DNA from: Paenibacillus sp. FSL H8-0079
Lineage (GTDB): Bacteria; Bacillota; Bacilli; Paenibacillales; Paenibacillaceae
Direction of reading: 5' to 3'
Assembly: GCF_037991315.1 (NCBI RefSeq)
Contig: NZ_CP150300.1
Coordinates: forward strand, 4,464,001 to 4,528,000
DNA length: 64,000 nt
The position numbers and the translations under genes are program-made. Position 1 is the first letter of the stretch. The number at the start of each line of letters is the position of its first letter. Positions 50,728-62,646 of the stretch are shown one piece after another. The notes beneath the pieces are model-generated. The model was not told where the DNA came from, did no database searches, and saw nothing but the letters and a program-made list of their open reading frames with translations.

Positions 50728-51464
50728 GCGTTCAACATCTCCTTCAAAATGGTTTCTGCCGCTTCTCGCGGATTGGGAGCGCCTGTAATGGGTCTGCCTA
50801 CAACAATGTAATGACTGCCTCTGGCGATGGCTTCACCCGGCGTCAAGACACGTGTCTGATCTCCCAGACCACTACCCGCTGGACGAATTCCCGGTGTAAC
50901 GGTGTGAAAAGCACTGCCGCACGCTGCCCGAATTGCGGGCACTTCCAGTGGAGAAGCAACAACCCCATCCAGTCCGGCCTCTTGGGCCAGTCCAGCATAA
51001 CGAACCACTGCAGCTTCCACACTTCCCGGAATGCCAATCTCGGTATTCATCGTTTCCAGACTTGTACTGGTCAGTTGGGTGACTGCAATGATCTCGGGCT
51101 TGCTAAGGGAAGGATCGGCAGCGATTGCTGCCTCAGCACCTTCACGTGCAGCACGCATCATGAGAGCTCCACCCGCTGCATGTACATTAAACATGTCTAC
51201 GCCAAGACGTGTGATACTCTCAGCTCCGCCACGAACGGTGTTGGGAATGTCATGCATTTTCACATCCAGAAAAACGGAGTACCCTTTGGATTTCAGCTCC
51301 CGAATAAAGTCCGGTCCTGCTGCGTAGAACAGCTGCATACCCACCTTGAGATAACAGGGAATGCCTTCAAGAGCTTGTACCAATGCTTTCGCTTCTTCCG
51401 CTCCAGGATAATCGAGTGCCACCATCAGACGGCCAGCCATTTCATTGAAATTCGTGTCATTCAT
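50724..51464 (-). CDS. pyrF: Orotidine 5'-phosphate decarboxylase
   Basis: 246 residues. Converts OMP to UMP. Motifs [24 protein letters not shown] (catalytic Lys-Asp-Lys cluster) and [10 protein letters not shown]. The ATG lies ten bases after GGAGGGG; a nine-codon longer frame has no site. Partner PyrE follows directly with overlapping codons, as expected for a substrate-channelling pair. Confidence 0.96.
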   Translation of the reverse strand: MNDTNFNEMAGRLMVALDYPGAEEAKALVQALEGIPCYLKVGMQLFYAAGPDFIRELKSKGYSVFLDVKMHDIPNTVRGGAESITRLGVDMFNVHAAGGALMMRAAREGAEAAIAADPSLSKPEIIAVTQLTSTSLETMNTEIGIPGSVEAAVVRYAGLAQEAGLDGVVASPLEVPAIRAACGSAFHTVTPGIRPAGSGLGDQTRVLTPGEAIARGSHYIVVGRPITGAPNPREAAETILKEMLNA

Positions 51465-51515
51465 CACCAGCGCTCCCCTCCACTTGCTCATTTTTTCCGT
51501 TTTTGTCCGTTATAA

Positions 51516-51552
51516 AGGACATCCCGCCAGCCCGCAGGCTGACTGATGTCCT
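51516..51552 (-). promoter_or_regulatory. Intra-operon hairpin between carB and pyrF
   Basis: GGACATC and GATGTCC flank AGCC/GGCT arms to form a GC-rich hairpin; only TTTATAA follows on the minus strand. It may trim or weaken transcription before pyrF, or protect the upstream message. Confidence 0.5.
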
Positions 51553-51567
51553 TCATCAGAGACTTAT

Positions 51568-54500
51568 TTATTTTACAAAGACAGGCATTGCTTCCGAAGA
51601 GAAGTTGATCGTTTGCAGCATGATCAGCAGCGCACGAATCGTATCCAGTGAAGTCATACATACAATGCCGTTCTCTACCGCTTCACGACGAATTCGGAAT
51701 CCGTCACGTTGCGGTGTTTTGCCTTTGGTGAGTGTGTTGAAGACAAAGTTCGCTTCGCCGCTGCGAATCATATCCAGAATGTTCGGCGAACCTTCACTTA
51801 ATTTGTTCACAGTCGTTACCGGAATGTTCGCCGCTTCTAGCGCAGCTGCTGTTCCGCCGGTAGCCATGATTTTGTAACCCAGTCTGTAGAAACCTTCGAG
51901 CAAAGGAACCGCTTCGTCTTTGTCTTTGTCTGCTACAGTTACCACGATCGCTCCGGTTGCCGGAATTTTCATTCCTGCACCGATGAGACCTTTAAACAAC
52001 GCTTTAGCGTAATTCGGATCACGGCCCATAACCTCACCTGTAGACTTCATCTCAGGTCCGAGGGTTGGTTCTACACGACGCAGCTTCGCGAAGGAGAAGA
52101 CCGGAACTTTAACAGATACATGATCCGATTCAGGCCACAGCCCGTCAACATAACCAAGATCTTTCAGTTTCACACCCAGAATGGCTTGTGTTGCCAAGTT
52201 CGCCATCGGAATGTTGGTTACTTTGCTCAGGAATGGTACGGTACGGGATGAACGCGGGTTCACCTCGATAATGTAAACTTGGCCATCATGGATAACAAAC
52301 TGGATGTTGACCAGACCAACCGTTTTCAGTTCTTTCGCAATTTTGATTGTAATCTCTACAATTTTCTCTTTCAAATCCTGGGACAGGTGTTGAGGAGGAT
52401 ATACCGCGATGGAGTCACCCGAGTGAACCCCTGCACGCTCGATATGCTCCATAATTCCCGGAATCAATACCGTTTCACCATCACAGATGGCGTCAACCTC
52501 AACTTCTTTACCCATCATGTAACGGTCGATCAGGACCGGATGCTCCGGATTGATTTTAACCGCCTGTTCCATGTATGTCAGCAATTCAGCATCGGAGTAT
52601 ACAATCTCCATCGCACGACCGCCGAGTACATAGGAAGGACGAACCAGTACCGGGTAGCCCAGACTTTGAGCTGTTTCTACCGCATCATCAACGGAAATGA
52701 CCGTTTTACCTTTTGGCTGTGCAATCTCCAGACGGGAGAGCAGACGCTCGAACTTCTTGCGGTCCTCCGCCTCATCGATGCTTTCCAGATCCGTTCCGAG
52801 AATGGTTACACCTGCATTACGCAGTGGTGCTGCCAGGTTGATGGCCGTTTGACCACCGAATTGTACGATAACCCCTACTGGTTTCTCCTGTTCAATCACG
52901 TTCATGACATCTTCGAAGAAGAGCGGTTCAAAGTACAGGCGATCCGATGTATTAAAGTCCGTAGACACCGTCTCCGGGTTATTATTGATAATGACTGCTT
53001 CATATCCTGCTTTTTGCAATGCCCATACTGCGTGTACGGTAGAGTAGTCGAACTCGATCCCTTGACCGATCCGGATTGGTCCTGAACCCAGCACCACAAC
53101 TTTTTTCTTGTCTGAAGGGATAACTTCATTCTCTGTCTCGTAAGTTGAGTAGTAATATGGCGTTGTTGCTTCGAACTCAGCTGCACATGTATCTACCATT
53201 TTGTACACTGGGCGCAGGTTCTCTGCTTCCCGACGAGTTCTAACTTCCGCTTCAGTTGTTAATGTGCCTCCAGGTTGACCTTGCGCACGCAGTTCAGCAA
53301 TGGCGCGGTCCGTGAATCCAAGGCGTTTTGCTTGATACAGAATGTCGGAAGACAATTCGGATTCTTCGCGAATGCGATCTTCGAATGCGATCAGACCTTC
53401 GATTTTGTCCAGGAACCACCAGTCAATCTTGGTCAGATCCTGTAGTTGTTGCAACGTATAACCTCTGCGGAATGCTTCGGCAATCAGGAAGATACGCTCA
53501 TCATCCGCTTTGATCAGACGTTCATTCAAAGTAGCTTCATCCAGCGTTTCTGCATCCTTCAGGTAAAGGCGGTGTACGCCAATTTCCAGAGAACGAACTG
53601 CTTTGTGAATCGACTCTTCGAATGTCCGGCCAATCGCCATCACTTCGCCTGTTGCTTTCATCTGAGTTCCCAGTTTACGGTTCGCCGAGATGAACTTGTC
53701 GAACGGCCACCGTGGGATTTTGCTCACGATATAATCCAGCGTAGGCTCGAAGCAAGCATACGTTTGGCCTGTTACCGGGTTCACGATTTCATCCAACGTG
53801 TAACCCATAGCAATTTTGGCAGCCATTTTCGCAATCGGATAACCCGTTGCTTTGGAAGCCAGGGCCGATGAACGGCTTACCCGTGGATTTACTTCGATAA
53901 CATAGTATTGGAAGCTGTGTGGGTCCAGTGCAAACTGTACGTTACATCCACCCTCGATGTTCAGGGCACGGATGATTTTCAGGGAAGCTGAACGCAGCAT
54001 TTGATATTCACGGTCCGACAATGTTTGGCTTGGTGCTACGACGATACTGTCGCCTGTATGAACACCTACTGGGTCAAAGTTTTCCATGTTGCAGACAACG
54101 ATACAGTTATCGTTTTTGTCCCGCATCACTTCATACTCGACTTCTTTCATGCCTGCAATGCTCTTCTCGACCAGACATTGCCCAATCGGGCTGTAACGAA
54201 TTCCCGCTGCCACCGTCTCGCGCAACTCTTCTTCATTCGCACAGATTCCGCCGCCAGTTCCGCCCAGTGTATAGGCTGGACGCACGATGATTGGATAACC
54301 AATCTCATTCGCAAATTCAAGTGACTCTTCAAGTGTCGTTACGATTACACTCTCAGGTACAGGTTGTTCCAATTCACGCATGAGGTCACGGAACAGATCC
54401 CGATCTTCCGCTTTCTCGATGGATGTCAGTTGCGTTCCGAGCAATTTCACATTTTCACGTTCCAGCACGCCTGCACGAGCCAGTTCTACAGCCATGTTCA

Positions 54501-54786
54501 GACCTGTTTGACCACCCAGTGTTGGCAACAAGCCATCTGGACGCTCTTGACGAATGATTTGCGTTACAAACTCCAGAGTGATTGGTTCGATGTAGACTTT
54601 GTCAGCCATGTTCGTATCCGTCATAATGGTCGCCGGGTTGCTGTTGATAAGTACAACTTCCACGCCTTCTTCTTTCAGTGCCTGGCAAGCTTGTGTACCA
54701 GCATAGTCGAACTCGGCCGCTTGACCGATGACGATTGGACCGGAACCAATCACCAGGATTTTTTTGAGATCTTTGTTAATCGGCAT
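51568..54786 (-). CDS. carB: Carbamoyl-phosphate synthase large subunit
   Basis: 1072 residues, full length. Makes carbamoyl phosphate from ammonia, bicarbonate and two ATP. Two ATP-grasp halves: [21 protein letters not shown] at the start and [21 protein letters not shown] at about residue 560, each followed by GGTG/ GGRA loops; C-terminal MGS-like regulatory domain ([21 protein letters not shown]) that should bind UMP. Works with CarA, whose gene ends one base upstream. pyrK and pyrD are absent downstream. Confidence 0.97.
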   Translation of the reverse strand: MPINKDLKKILVIGSGPIVIGQAAEFDYAGTQACQALKEEGVEVVLINSNPATIMTDTNMADKVYIEPITLEFVTQIIRQERPDGLLPTLGGQTGLNMAVELARAGVLERENVKLLGTQLTSIEKAEDRDLFRDLMRELEQPVPESVIVTTLEESLEFANEIGYPIIVRPAYTLGGTGGGICANEEELRETVAAGIRYSPIGQCLVEKSIAGMKEVEYEVMRDKNDNCIVVCNMENFDPVGVHTGDSIVVAPSQTLSDREYQMLRSASLKIIRALNIEGGCNVQFALDPHSFQYYVIEVNPRVSRSSALASKATGYPIAKMAAKIAMGYTLDEIVNPVTGQTYACFEPTLDYIVSKIPRWPFDKFISANRKLGTQMKATGEVMAIGRTFEESIHKAVRSLEIGVHRLYLKDAETLDEATLNERLIKADDERIFLIAEAFRRGYTLQQLQDLTKIDWWFLDKIEGLIAFEDRIREESELSSDILYQAKRLGFTDRAIAELRAQGQPGGTLTTEAEVRTRREAENLRPVYKMVDTCAAEFEATTPYYYSTYETENEVIPSDKKKVVVLGSGPIRIGQGIEFDYSTVHAVWALQKAGYEAVIINNNPETVSTDFNTSDRLYFEPLFFEDVMNVIEQEKPVGVIVQFGGQTAINLAAPLRNAGVTILGTDLESIDEAEDRKKFERLLSRLEIAQPKGKTVISVDDAVETAQSLGYPVLVRPSYVLGGRAMEIVYSDAELLTYMEQAVKINPEHPVLIDRYMMGKEVEVDAICDGETVLIPGIMEHIERAGVHSGDSIAVYPPQHLSQDLKEKIVEITIKIAKELKTVGLVNIQFVIHDGQVYIIEVNPRSSRTVPFLSKVTNIPMANLATQAILGVKLKDLGYVDGLWPESDHVSVKVPVFSFAKLRRVEPTLGPEMKSTGEVMGRDPNYAKALFKGLIGAGMKIPATGAIVVTVADKDKDEAVPLLEGFYRLGYKIMATGGTAAALEAANIPVTTVNKLSEGSPNILDMIRSGEANFVFNTLTKGKTPQRDGFRIRREAVENGIVCMTSLDTIRALLIMLQTINFSSEAMPVFVK

Positions 54787-54787
54787 G

Positions 54788-55930
54788 TTATTGTGCTCCT
54801 TTCACTGCGGCTGCCAGTACGGCTTGACGCGGCTTTTGCGGGTTAGTGATTTTGTGCTCGCGAATCATCTCGATGAAGCGGTCGAACAGATAGCTGTTGT
54901 CGTAAGGACCCGGAGCTGCTTCAGGGTGATATTGAACCGAGAATGCCGGGAATGATTTATGTTTCAGACCTTCAATGGTCTTATCGTTATTGTTGATATG
55001 TGTAACTTCCAGGTCTGTACTCTTCACAGACTCTTCGTTTACGGTAAATCCATGGTTCTGGGATGTGATGAAGCAACGTCCGCTCTCCAGTTCTTTCACC
55101 GGGTGGTTTCCTCCGCGATGTCCAAACTTAAGTTTTTCGGTGTCTGCTCCTGCTGCAAGTGCGAACAACTGGTGACCCAGGCAGATGCCGAAGATCGGGT
55201 ATTCGCCAAGCAGTTCACTGATCATGTTAACTGCGTGAGGTACGTCTTTCGGGTCCCCAGGGCCGTTGGACAGTTGAATGCCGTCCGGGTTCAGGCGACG
55301 AATCTCGTCTGCTGTTACATCATGCGGAACAACGACAACGTCACAGTTACGTTTGCTGAGTTCACGCAAGATTCCTGTTTTCGCACCGTAATCTACGAGT
55401 ACAATACGTTCAGCCGTTCCCGGGCTGTTGTAGACATGCTCCGTAGAAGTCATAGGCACCTGGTTACGCAGCTCGGCGATGGTGGTGTCTCCCATCATCT
55501 CCAGCAGTTCTTCCACAGGCTTCGATCCTGTTGTGAGAATTCCCTTCATTGTGCCGTGGTGACGAATCCGGCGAGTCAACATGCGTGTATCAATTTCGCT
55601 GATTCCTACGATACCGTATTCCTTGAGCAGATTGTCTACGCTGTATTCCGCACGCCAGTTGCTTGGCGTTGGCTCATGGCGACGCACGACGAAACCGTGC
55701 ACGTATGGACGAATCGACTCAAAGTCATCACGCGTAATGCCGTAGTTTCCGATCAGCGGATACGTCATGGTTACGATTTGACCGCAATAGGAAGGATCCG
55801 AAAGCACCTCTTGATAGCCTGTAATTCCCGTATTAAAAACGACCTCACCTGTCGTTTCACCTTCAGCACCGAATGCTTTCCCGGTGAACAGTGTGCCGTC
55901 TTCCAACAATAATCTTGCCTGTGCCTGCAT
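54788..55930 (-). CDS. carA: Carbamoyl-phosphate synthase small (glutaminase) subunit
   Basis: 380 residues. Supplies ammonia from glutamine to CarB. N-terminal CPSase domain ([20 protein letters not shown]), glutaminase nucleophile in [15 protein letters not shown] and the His/Glu pair in [17 protein letters not shown] before the ATG. The gene follows pyrC after 336 bp that hold a large palindromic element. Confidence 0.96.
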   Translation of the reverse strand: MQAQARLLLEDGTLFTGKAFGAEGETTGEVVFNTGITGYQEVLSDPSYCGQIVTMTYPLIGNYGITRDDFESIRPYVHGFVVRRHEPTPSNWRAEYSVDNLLKEYGIVGISEIDTRMLTRRIRHHGTMKGILTTGSKPVEELLEMMGDTTIAELRNQVPMTSTEHVYNSPGTAERIVLVDYGAKTGILRELSKRNCDVVVVPHDVTADEIRRLNPDGIQLSNGPGDPKDVPHAVNMISELLGEYPIFGICLGHQLFALAAGADTEKLKFGHRGGNHPVKELESGRCFITSQNHGFTVNEESVKSTDLEVTHINNNDKTIEGLKHKSFPAFSVQYHPEAAPGPYDNSYLFDRFIEMIREHKITNPQKPRQAVLAAAVKGAQ

Positions 55931-56004
55931 CCCATTTCACTCCTCTGTGTTTATCAACGTTGAATGCATTGGGGTTGAACTTTCTGGAAACTTCGTGCGG
56001 CTCC

Positions 56005-56121
56005 GTGGGCAGAAAACCCTTTGATCGCTGTTATCCCCGGATTACTTTGATCCCATTCTTCAAATGGAGTAATTCGGTGATAAAGGCGAACGCTTTGCTT
56101 CTTCGGGTTCTTTCTGCCCAC
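56005..56121. repeat. 117 bp nested palindrome between pyrC and carA
   Basis: Outer arms GTGGGCAGAAAACCC (56005-56019) and GGGTTCTTTCTGCCCAC (56105-56121); second stem TTATCCCCGGATTACT (56031-56046) with AGTAATTCGGTGATAA (56068-56083); tip CCATT/AATGG. Transcribed as the carA leader on the minus strand, ending about 75 bases before the ATG. No T-run, so not a terminator. Either a structured regulatory RNA or an intergenic palindromic repeat unit. Confidence 0.8.
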
Positions 56122-56266
56122 TCCGCAGTTACGTTGGTGTCCAAGTTCAAAATCATGACATTCAACTTTGCTTTGTTTCGTATGTTAGACTCTCGGCATG
56201 ATTTGCCTCGAGTTAGTTGAAAAGATGTTACTGGTGTACTAATTTTTCAATTTACTAAATTACCGT

Positions 56267-57571
56267 TTACTGTTGTACCGTGTTTTGCCATACGCTTTTG
56301 CCATCCACCCATGTTTGTGTGGCCCAGCCTTTCAGCTTCCAGCCTGTGAATGGTGTGTTTCTTCCTTTGGTTGCGAACGTTGCAGGATCAACTGCTTTTT
56401 CCTCGTTCAGGTCAATCATCGTGATATCCGCTGGTGCTCCCTCTTCAAGCTTGCCTGTATCCAGTCGGAATACACGTGCCGGATCAGCAGTCATACGTTT
56501 CACCAGGAAGTCCAAGCTCCAAAGTCCTGTTTCCACAAAATTCGTGTACAGCAGCGGGAAGGCTGTTTCGAATCCAACGATTCCGAAGGGTGCCAGCTCC
56601 ATGCCTTTGGCTTTCTCTTCTTCACTGTGTGGCGCGTGATCGGTTACGATCATGTCCAGCGTACCGTCCAGCAAACCTTCGATACAAGCTTGCACATCAC
56701 GTGGTGAACGTAGCGGTGGGTTCATTTTCCAGTTGGCGTCCATGCCCGGGATATCTTCATCCGACAACACCAGATGGTGCGGACACACCTCAGCAGTTAC
56801 TTTAATGCCGATGGACTTCGCAAGACGAATCAAGCGAACCGACTGCTCTGTACTTACGTGGCAGACATGGTAATGAACTCCCGTTGCTTCTGCAAGCAGG
56901 ATATCACGGCCCACGTGGATGGCCTCGGATTCATTTGGAATCCCTTTGATGCCGTGACGCTTCGAAAACTCGCCTTCCGTCACATATCCACCGACAACCA
57001 GTGAGTCATCTTCACAGTGTGCGATCACTGGCATATCCATGCTTGCCGCGAGGCTCATGGCATCTTTCATCATTTGAGCGTTTTGTACACCTACACCGTC
57101 ATCCGTGAATCCAATAGCGCCTGCTTCTTTTAATGCGGCAAAATCGGTAAGTTCACGACCCAGCTCGTTTTTCGTAATGGCTGCATAAGGCAACACTTTA
57201 ACCAGATCAGCTTCTTTGGCTTTATCCAATACCAGTTTCACAACTTCAGCTGTGTCTGTTACTGGTCTCGTGTTCGGCATGCAAGCGATCGTTGTAAAAC
57301 CACCTTGTGCTGCTGAACGAGCACCTGTCTCGATCGTCTCTTTGTGTTCGAATCCAGGTTCACGCAGATGCACGTGCATATCGATCAATCCGGGAATGAC
57401 CAGTTTGCCTGATGCGTCTGTCACACTTTGCGCTGACTTTTCGGCATCCAATACGGCTTGGTCTTCCAGACCAGCGATCTTTTTAATTTTACCTTCATCT
57501 ATAATGATGGTTTTCCGTTCAAGTTCCCCTTGTTGGTTCAAGATGTTCGCGTTCTTTATAATCTGTAGCAT
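56267..57571 (-). CDS. pyrC: Dihydroorotase (class I)
   Basis: 434 residues. Closes carbamoyl aspartate to dihydroorotate. Zinc motif DMHVHLREPGFEHKET, then GGFTTIACMPNTRPVTD, HCEDD, CPHHLVLSD and TDHAPHSEEEK. AGGG before the ATG. It sits between pyrB (126 bp) and carA (336 bp) in the operon. Confidence 0.97.
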   Translation of the reverse strand: MLQIIKNANILNQQGELERKTIIIDEGKIKKIAGLEDQAVLDAEKSAQSVTDASGKLVIPGLIDMHVHLREPGFEHKETIETGARSAAQGGFTTIACMPNTRPVTDTAEVVKLVLDKAKEADLVKVLPYAAITKNELGRELTDFAALKEAGAIGFTDDGVGVQNAQMMKDAMSLAASMDMPVIAHCEDDSLVVGGYVTEGEFSKRHGIKGIPNESEAIHVGRDILLAEATGVHYHVCHVSTEQSVRLIRLAKSIGIKVTAEVCPHHLVLSDEDIPGMDANWKMNPPLRSPRDVQACIEGLLDGTLDMIVTDHAPHSEEEKAKGMELAPFGIVGFETAFPLLYTNFVETGLWSLDFLVKRMTADPARVFRLDTGKLEEGAPADITMIDLNEEKAVDPATFATKGRNTPFTGWKLKGWATQTWVDGKSVWQNTVQQ

Positions 57572-57697
57572 AATTGCCCTCCGCTTCGGTTCTGTCCGGC
57601 TTACCAGGCAAGCCGGGTGATTTTCTTTATCGTGTACTCTCTTATTGCTCTATAAGAACTACCGTACCGTCAGCCTATGACCCACAGCCAGACCCTG

Positions 57698-59380
<1,683 letters not shown>

Positions 59381-59455
59381 AAGGTGCTATTCATGTCGTT
59401 CATATTGCAGGACCTCACAGGGTTCTGTAATCAATATGTTCGTTTGTCTTCATGA

Positions 59456-59484
59456 ATTATGACAGAAAGACAACCCCCTGTCAA
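59456..59484 (-). promoter_or_regulatory. Sigma-A promoter of the pyr operon
   Basis: On the minus strand -35 TTGACA (59479-59484), 17 bp spacer, -10 CATAAT (59456-59461). The start point would be near 59449, giving a leader of about 275 bases. Confidence 0.88.
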
Positions 59485-59879
59485 CACCTCACCATCGCAG
59501 GTGAAAATCCTCTGCTACGTTCTTCTTAGAATCAGCAGTTAGGCCGAAAAACATCCATGCACATTACATCTCATTGGTTATTCATAATTATACAACATTT
59601 CTGTATATTTATCCATAGAAAAATGAGAAATCCGATATAGCCAAAATAACCCTCTGACTATATTCAATGTTGATATATATCCCTTCATTTAGAACAAACG
59701 GTGCGTTTCCTCTTACGAAATATATGAAGGCTCTGCATTAGGTCCAAGTGAAATGGGTACAGTTTATAAACATGAACCCATTCCTAGATGCTTGAATAAA
59801 GCCAATATACATACGATTCACAAATATGAGTCATAGAAATAAGATACGTCCTACATTTATGTACATTTAGGAGGAAGTC
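59485..59879. other. Intergenic region upstream of pyr promoter and YhgE-like gene
   Basis: AT-rich, no gene seen. It should hold the promoter of the YhgE/Pip-type gene; no -35/-10 pair stands out. The ribosome site AGGAGG is at 59869. Confidence 0.6.
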
Positions 59880-62555
59880 ATGCGTCACATTTGGCACGTT
59901 TACAAAACAGACTGGTTGCATATTCTGAAGGTTCCCACAGGTATATTTCTAATTGTGGCAATAATTTTACTACCCGGAGTATATGACTGGGTCAACGTGA
60001 AGTCCGTTTGGGACCCATACAGTAATACCCAAGGGATCAAAATTGCGGTGACAACTGAGGACAAGGGTGCGACTGTTGAAGGAACCAACGTTAATATCGG
60101 AGATGAATTGGTGTCGAGCCTGAAGCAAAACGAAAAGCTGGGCTGGACTTTTGTGGACCAGGCTGAGGCTAATCGGGGTATGCAAACTGGAGAGTATTAT
60201 GCAAGCCTGCTCATTCCGGGGGACTTTTCATCCAAAATTACAGGCATCGTTGATTGGAAGCTGGAACGACCGGAAGTAATCTATACCGTCAATGAAAAGG
60301 TGAATGCCATTGCTCCAAAAATCACAGGCTCCGGTGTATCTGCGATAACAACGCAAATCAATGAGAATTTCACCGAAGCCGTTAGTGAGGCCGTTCTAAC
60401 CAAGCTGAAGGAAGCCGGGGTTGAAATTAATGCGCAGCTTCCAACATTACGCAAGATGGAGAATGGCATTTTCACGCTGGAGAAGAATCTTCCGGCTATA
60501 CAAGCCGCTGGTCAAAAGGTTCTGGAAGTAGAAAAAGCCATGCCTGAGATTGTAAAAGATGCTCAAAAGATCGTTGAAATCGAAAAGAAACTGCCTGAAA
60601 TCAATGAAGCGGCACAATATGTGCTCAAGGTGCAGGAGTATTTGCCACAAATTAATGATGCGGCTTCCGAAGTGCTGGCTATCCAGGGGCGGATTCCCGA
60701 TATACAAAAAGCTGTGGAACGCATTCAAGAAGTGGATGAAAACTTTGGTCAGGTATCAGGTGTCATCCAAACGGCACTGGATAAAACCGACAAAGCTCTG
60801 TCTATCGTCACGGCCGCAGAGCAAGATTTGGACAAAGTATCACAAATCGCTGGCAACGGGATTGAGCTGGCCGAAGGCTTGAATCAATTTGTGGATTCCA
60901 GTGAAGAAGCGTTTCAGGCGATTGGCCCAGCGATCCGCCAAAATCTACTGCTAGTGCAACAGATTACTAACGCTGCAGGGGACATATTTACACAATTGCA
61001 AAATTTGGATCTTAACAACCTGCCAACCGCAGAAGATCTCGAGCGAATTGCTACGCGTTTAGGGATTGCGGTAAAACTCGTCGACAGTATGGCAGAACTA
61101 CTGGGCAACATCGACAACTTGCTTCCAAGCCAACCACTTGCCGATAAAATTACACAACTGAACACCGTTTCAGATAAACTTCAGTTGCAAATCCGCTTGG
61201 CTAGCATCATCAGTGATGCCATGCGTCGTAATACAACTCCACCGGCAGATGTCATCGCTCAGTTAAATACTCTCTCGAAGGACATTAGCAGCGGGATTGG
61301 CAATACCTTAAACACCTATGAAAGTGAAATATCGCCTGTACTTGCAGCTGGTGCGGATAAACTCAGGTCTATCCTCTCTACTTCAGCAGATACTCTACAA
61401 GGGGCAAAGGATCGTATTCCGGATATTGCTGACATTCTTGCATCAGCCAAAGAAGGGATTATGTTTGGGCAGACCGAGTTGACGAAAATCCAGAGCGAAT
61501 TGCCTCAAATACAATTGAAGATCCATGAGATATCGGAGACACTCGCGAACAAAAGTGAAGGTTTTATCCAAGCTTTAAACACAGTGTCTTCATTAATTCG
61601 GACCGATCTGCCCAAGCTGGGAAGCAAACTGAACGAAGCCGCTGATTTTGTTCGTAATGATCTGCCTAATGCCGAGCAACAGATAGGCAAGGCATCCGAT
61701 TTTGTACAGAATCAGCTGCCGCAGGTCGAAAAAGGAGTTCATCGTGTTGCCGCGCTTGTACGTGATGATCTGCCAGCATTGGAAAGTGCCATCAGCAAGG
61801 CTGCGGACAAGCTCAGGGAAGTTGAAGGTAATAACCAGTTTGCCGAACTTGCCAAGCTTCTGCGCGGCGACATTGAGGAAGAGAGTGCTTTCCTTTCGAG
61901 TCCCGTGCAAATCAAAGAACAGCAACTTTACCCGATTCCGAATTATGGATCGGCAATGTCGCCATTTTATGGCGTGTTGTCCTTGTGGGTCGGTTCAACG
62001 CTGCTGATCTCCCTGCTTCGTGCTGAAGCCGAAAATCCGGATGGCAAGTTCCGGGGATACGAGTTGTATCTCGGACGTCTTGCTACTTTTCTAACCATTG
62101 GATTGCTTCAGGCGGTATGCGTCACCCTGGGAGATATCTTAATCCTGGGTACTTACGTCGCAGATAAACTGTGGTTTGTCCTGTTTGCCATGCTGGTGAG
62201 TGCCGTATTTGTCACCATAACGTACACTCTGCTATCCGTATTTGGGAATATCGGAAAAGGGATAGCCATTATCTTCATGGTGTTCCAGTTCTCCAGCTCG
62301 GGCGGTACGTTCCCGATCAGCATGACATCACCCTTTTTCCAAGCATTGAATCCGTTCATGCCCTTCACATATGCGATTAGCCTGCTGCGTGAGTCGGTCG
62401 GCGGCATCTTGTGGTCTACTGCCATCAAAGATATTCTGTGGTTATGTATGTTCATCGCGCTGAGCCTCATCATTGCCCTTGCTTTGAAACGACCACTAAG
62501 CAGTCTCACCAAACGTTCAGCCGAGAATGCCAAGAAGACCAAGATTATTGCTTAA
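59880..62555 (+). CDS. YhgE/Pip-type membrane protein with tandem helical repeats
   Basis: 891 residues. N-terminal helix (VPTGIFLIVAIILLPGVYDW) and an outer domain ending in TVNEKVNAIAPKITGSG, characteristic of YhgE/Pip (phage infection protein) and EsaA-like proteins; five to six helices at the C-terminus with an ABC-2-type layout (FYGVLSLWVGSTLLISLL, GTFPISMTSPFFQALNPFMPFTYAI). The long helical middle holds five tandem 17-residue repeats (204-288, x-P-x-I-x-x-A) and four 18-residue repeats (575-646, DLP-x-x-x). Related proteins take part in phage adsorption or ESX-type secretion. AGGAGG seven bases before the ATG. Confidence 0.9.
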   Translation: MRHIWHVYKTDWLHILKVPTGIFLIVAIILLPGVYDWVNVKSVWDPYSNTQGIKIAVTTEDKGATVEGTNVNIGDELVSSLKQNEKLGWTFVDQAEANRGMQTGEYYASLLIPGDFSSKITGIVDWKLERPEVIYTVNEKVNAIAPKITGSGVSAITTQINENFTEAVSEAVLTKLKEAGVEINAQLPTLRKMENGIFTLEKNLPAIQAAGQKVLEVEKAMPEIVKDAQKIVEIEKKLPEINEAAQYVLKVQEYLPQINDAASEVLAIQGRIPDIQKAVERIQEVDENFGQVSGVIQTALDKTDKALSIVTAAEQDLDKVSQIAGNGIELAEGLNQFVDSSEEAFQAIGPAIRQNLLLVQQITNAAGDIFTQLQNLDLNNLPTAEDLERIATRLGIAVKLVDSMAELLGNIDNLLPSQPLADKITQLNTVSDKLQLQIRLASIISDAMRRNTTPPADVIAQLNTLSKDISSGIGNTLNTYESEISPVLAAGADKLRSILSTSADTLQGAKDRIPDIADILASAKEGIMFGQTELTKIQSELPQIQLKIHEISETLANKSEGFIQALNTVSSLIRTDLPKLGSKLNEAADFVRNDLPNAEQQIGKASDFVQNQLPQVEKGVHRVAALVRDDLPALESAISKAADKLREVEGNNQFAELAKLLRGDIEEESAFLSSPVQIKEQQLYPIPNYGSAMSPFYGVLSLWVGSTLLISLLRAEAENPDGKFRGYELYLGRLATFLTIGLLQAVCVTLGDILILGTYVADKLWFVLFAMLVSAVFVTITYTLLSVFGNIGKGIAIIFMVFQFSSSGGTFPISMTSPFFQALNPFMPFTYAISLLRESVGGILWSTAIKDILWLCMFIALSLIIALALKRPLSSLTKRSAENAKKTKIIA

Positions 62556-62572
62556 CTCATGTGCTAGATACA

Positions 62573-62622
62573 AAACGAGATAAGGCCATTGGACTTTACA
62601 TCCTATGGCCTTATCTCGTTTC
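62573..62622. terminator. Bidirectional terminator
   Basis: AACGAGATAAGGCCAT and ATGGCCTTATCTCGTT form a perfect 16 bp stem with a 15-base loop; T-rich on plus (TTCCCT) and TTGTATC on minus. Between converging genes. Confidence 0.85.
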
Positions 62623-62646
62623 CCTATATGAATCGATACATTTTGA

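Noticed and set aside
54959..55912. Long plus-strand frame opposite carA
   Set aside because: Antisense to the carA gene, Cys/Phe/Arg-rich composition typical of a mirror frame.
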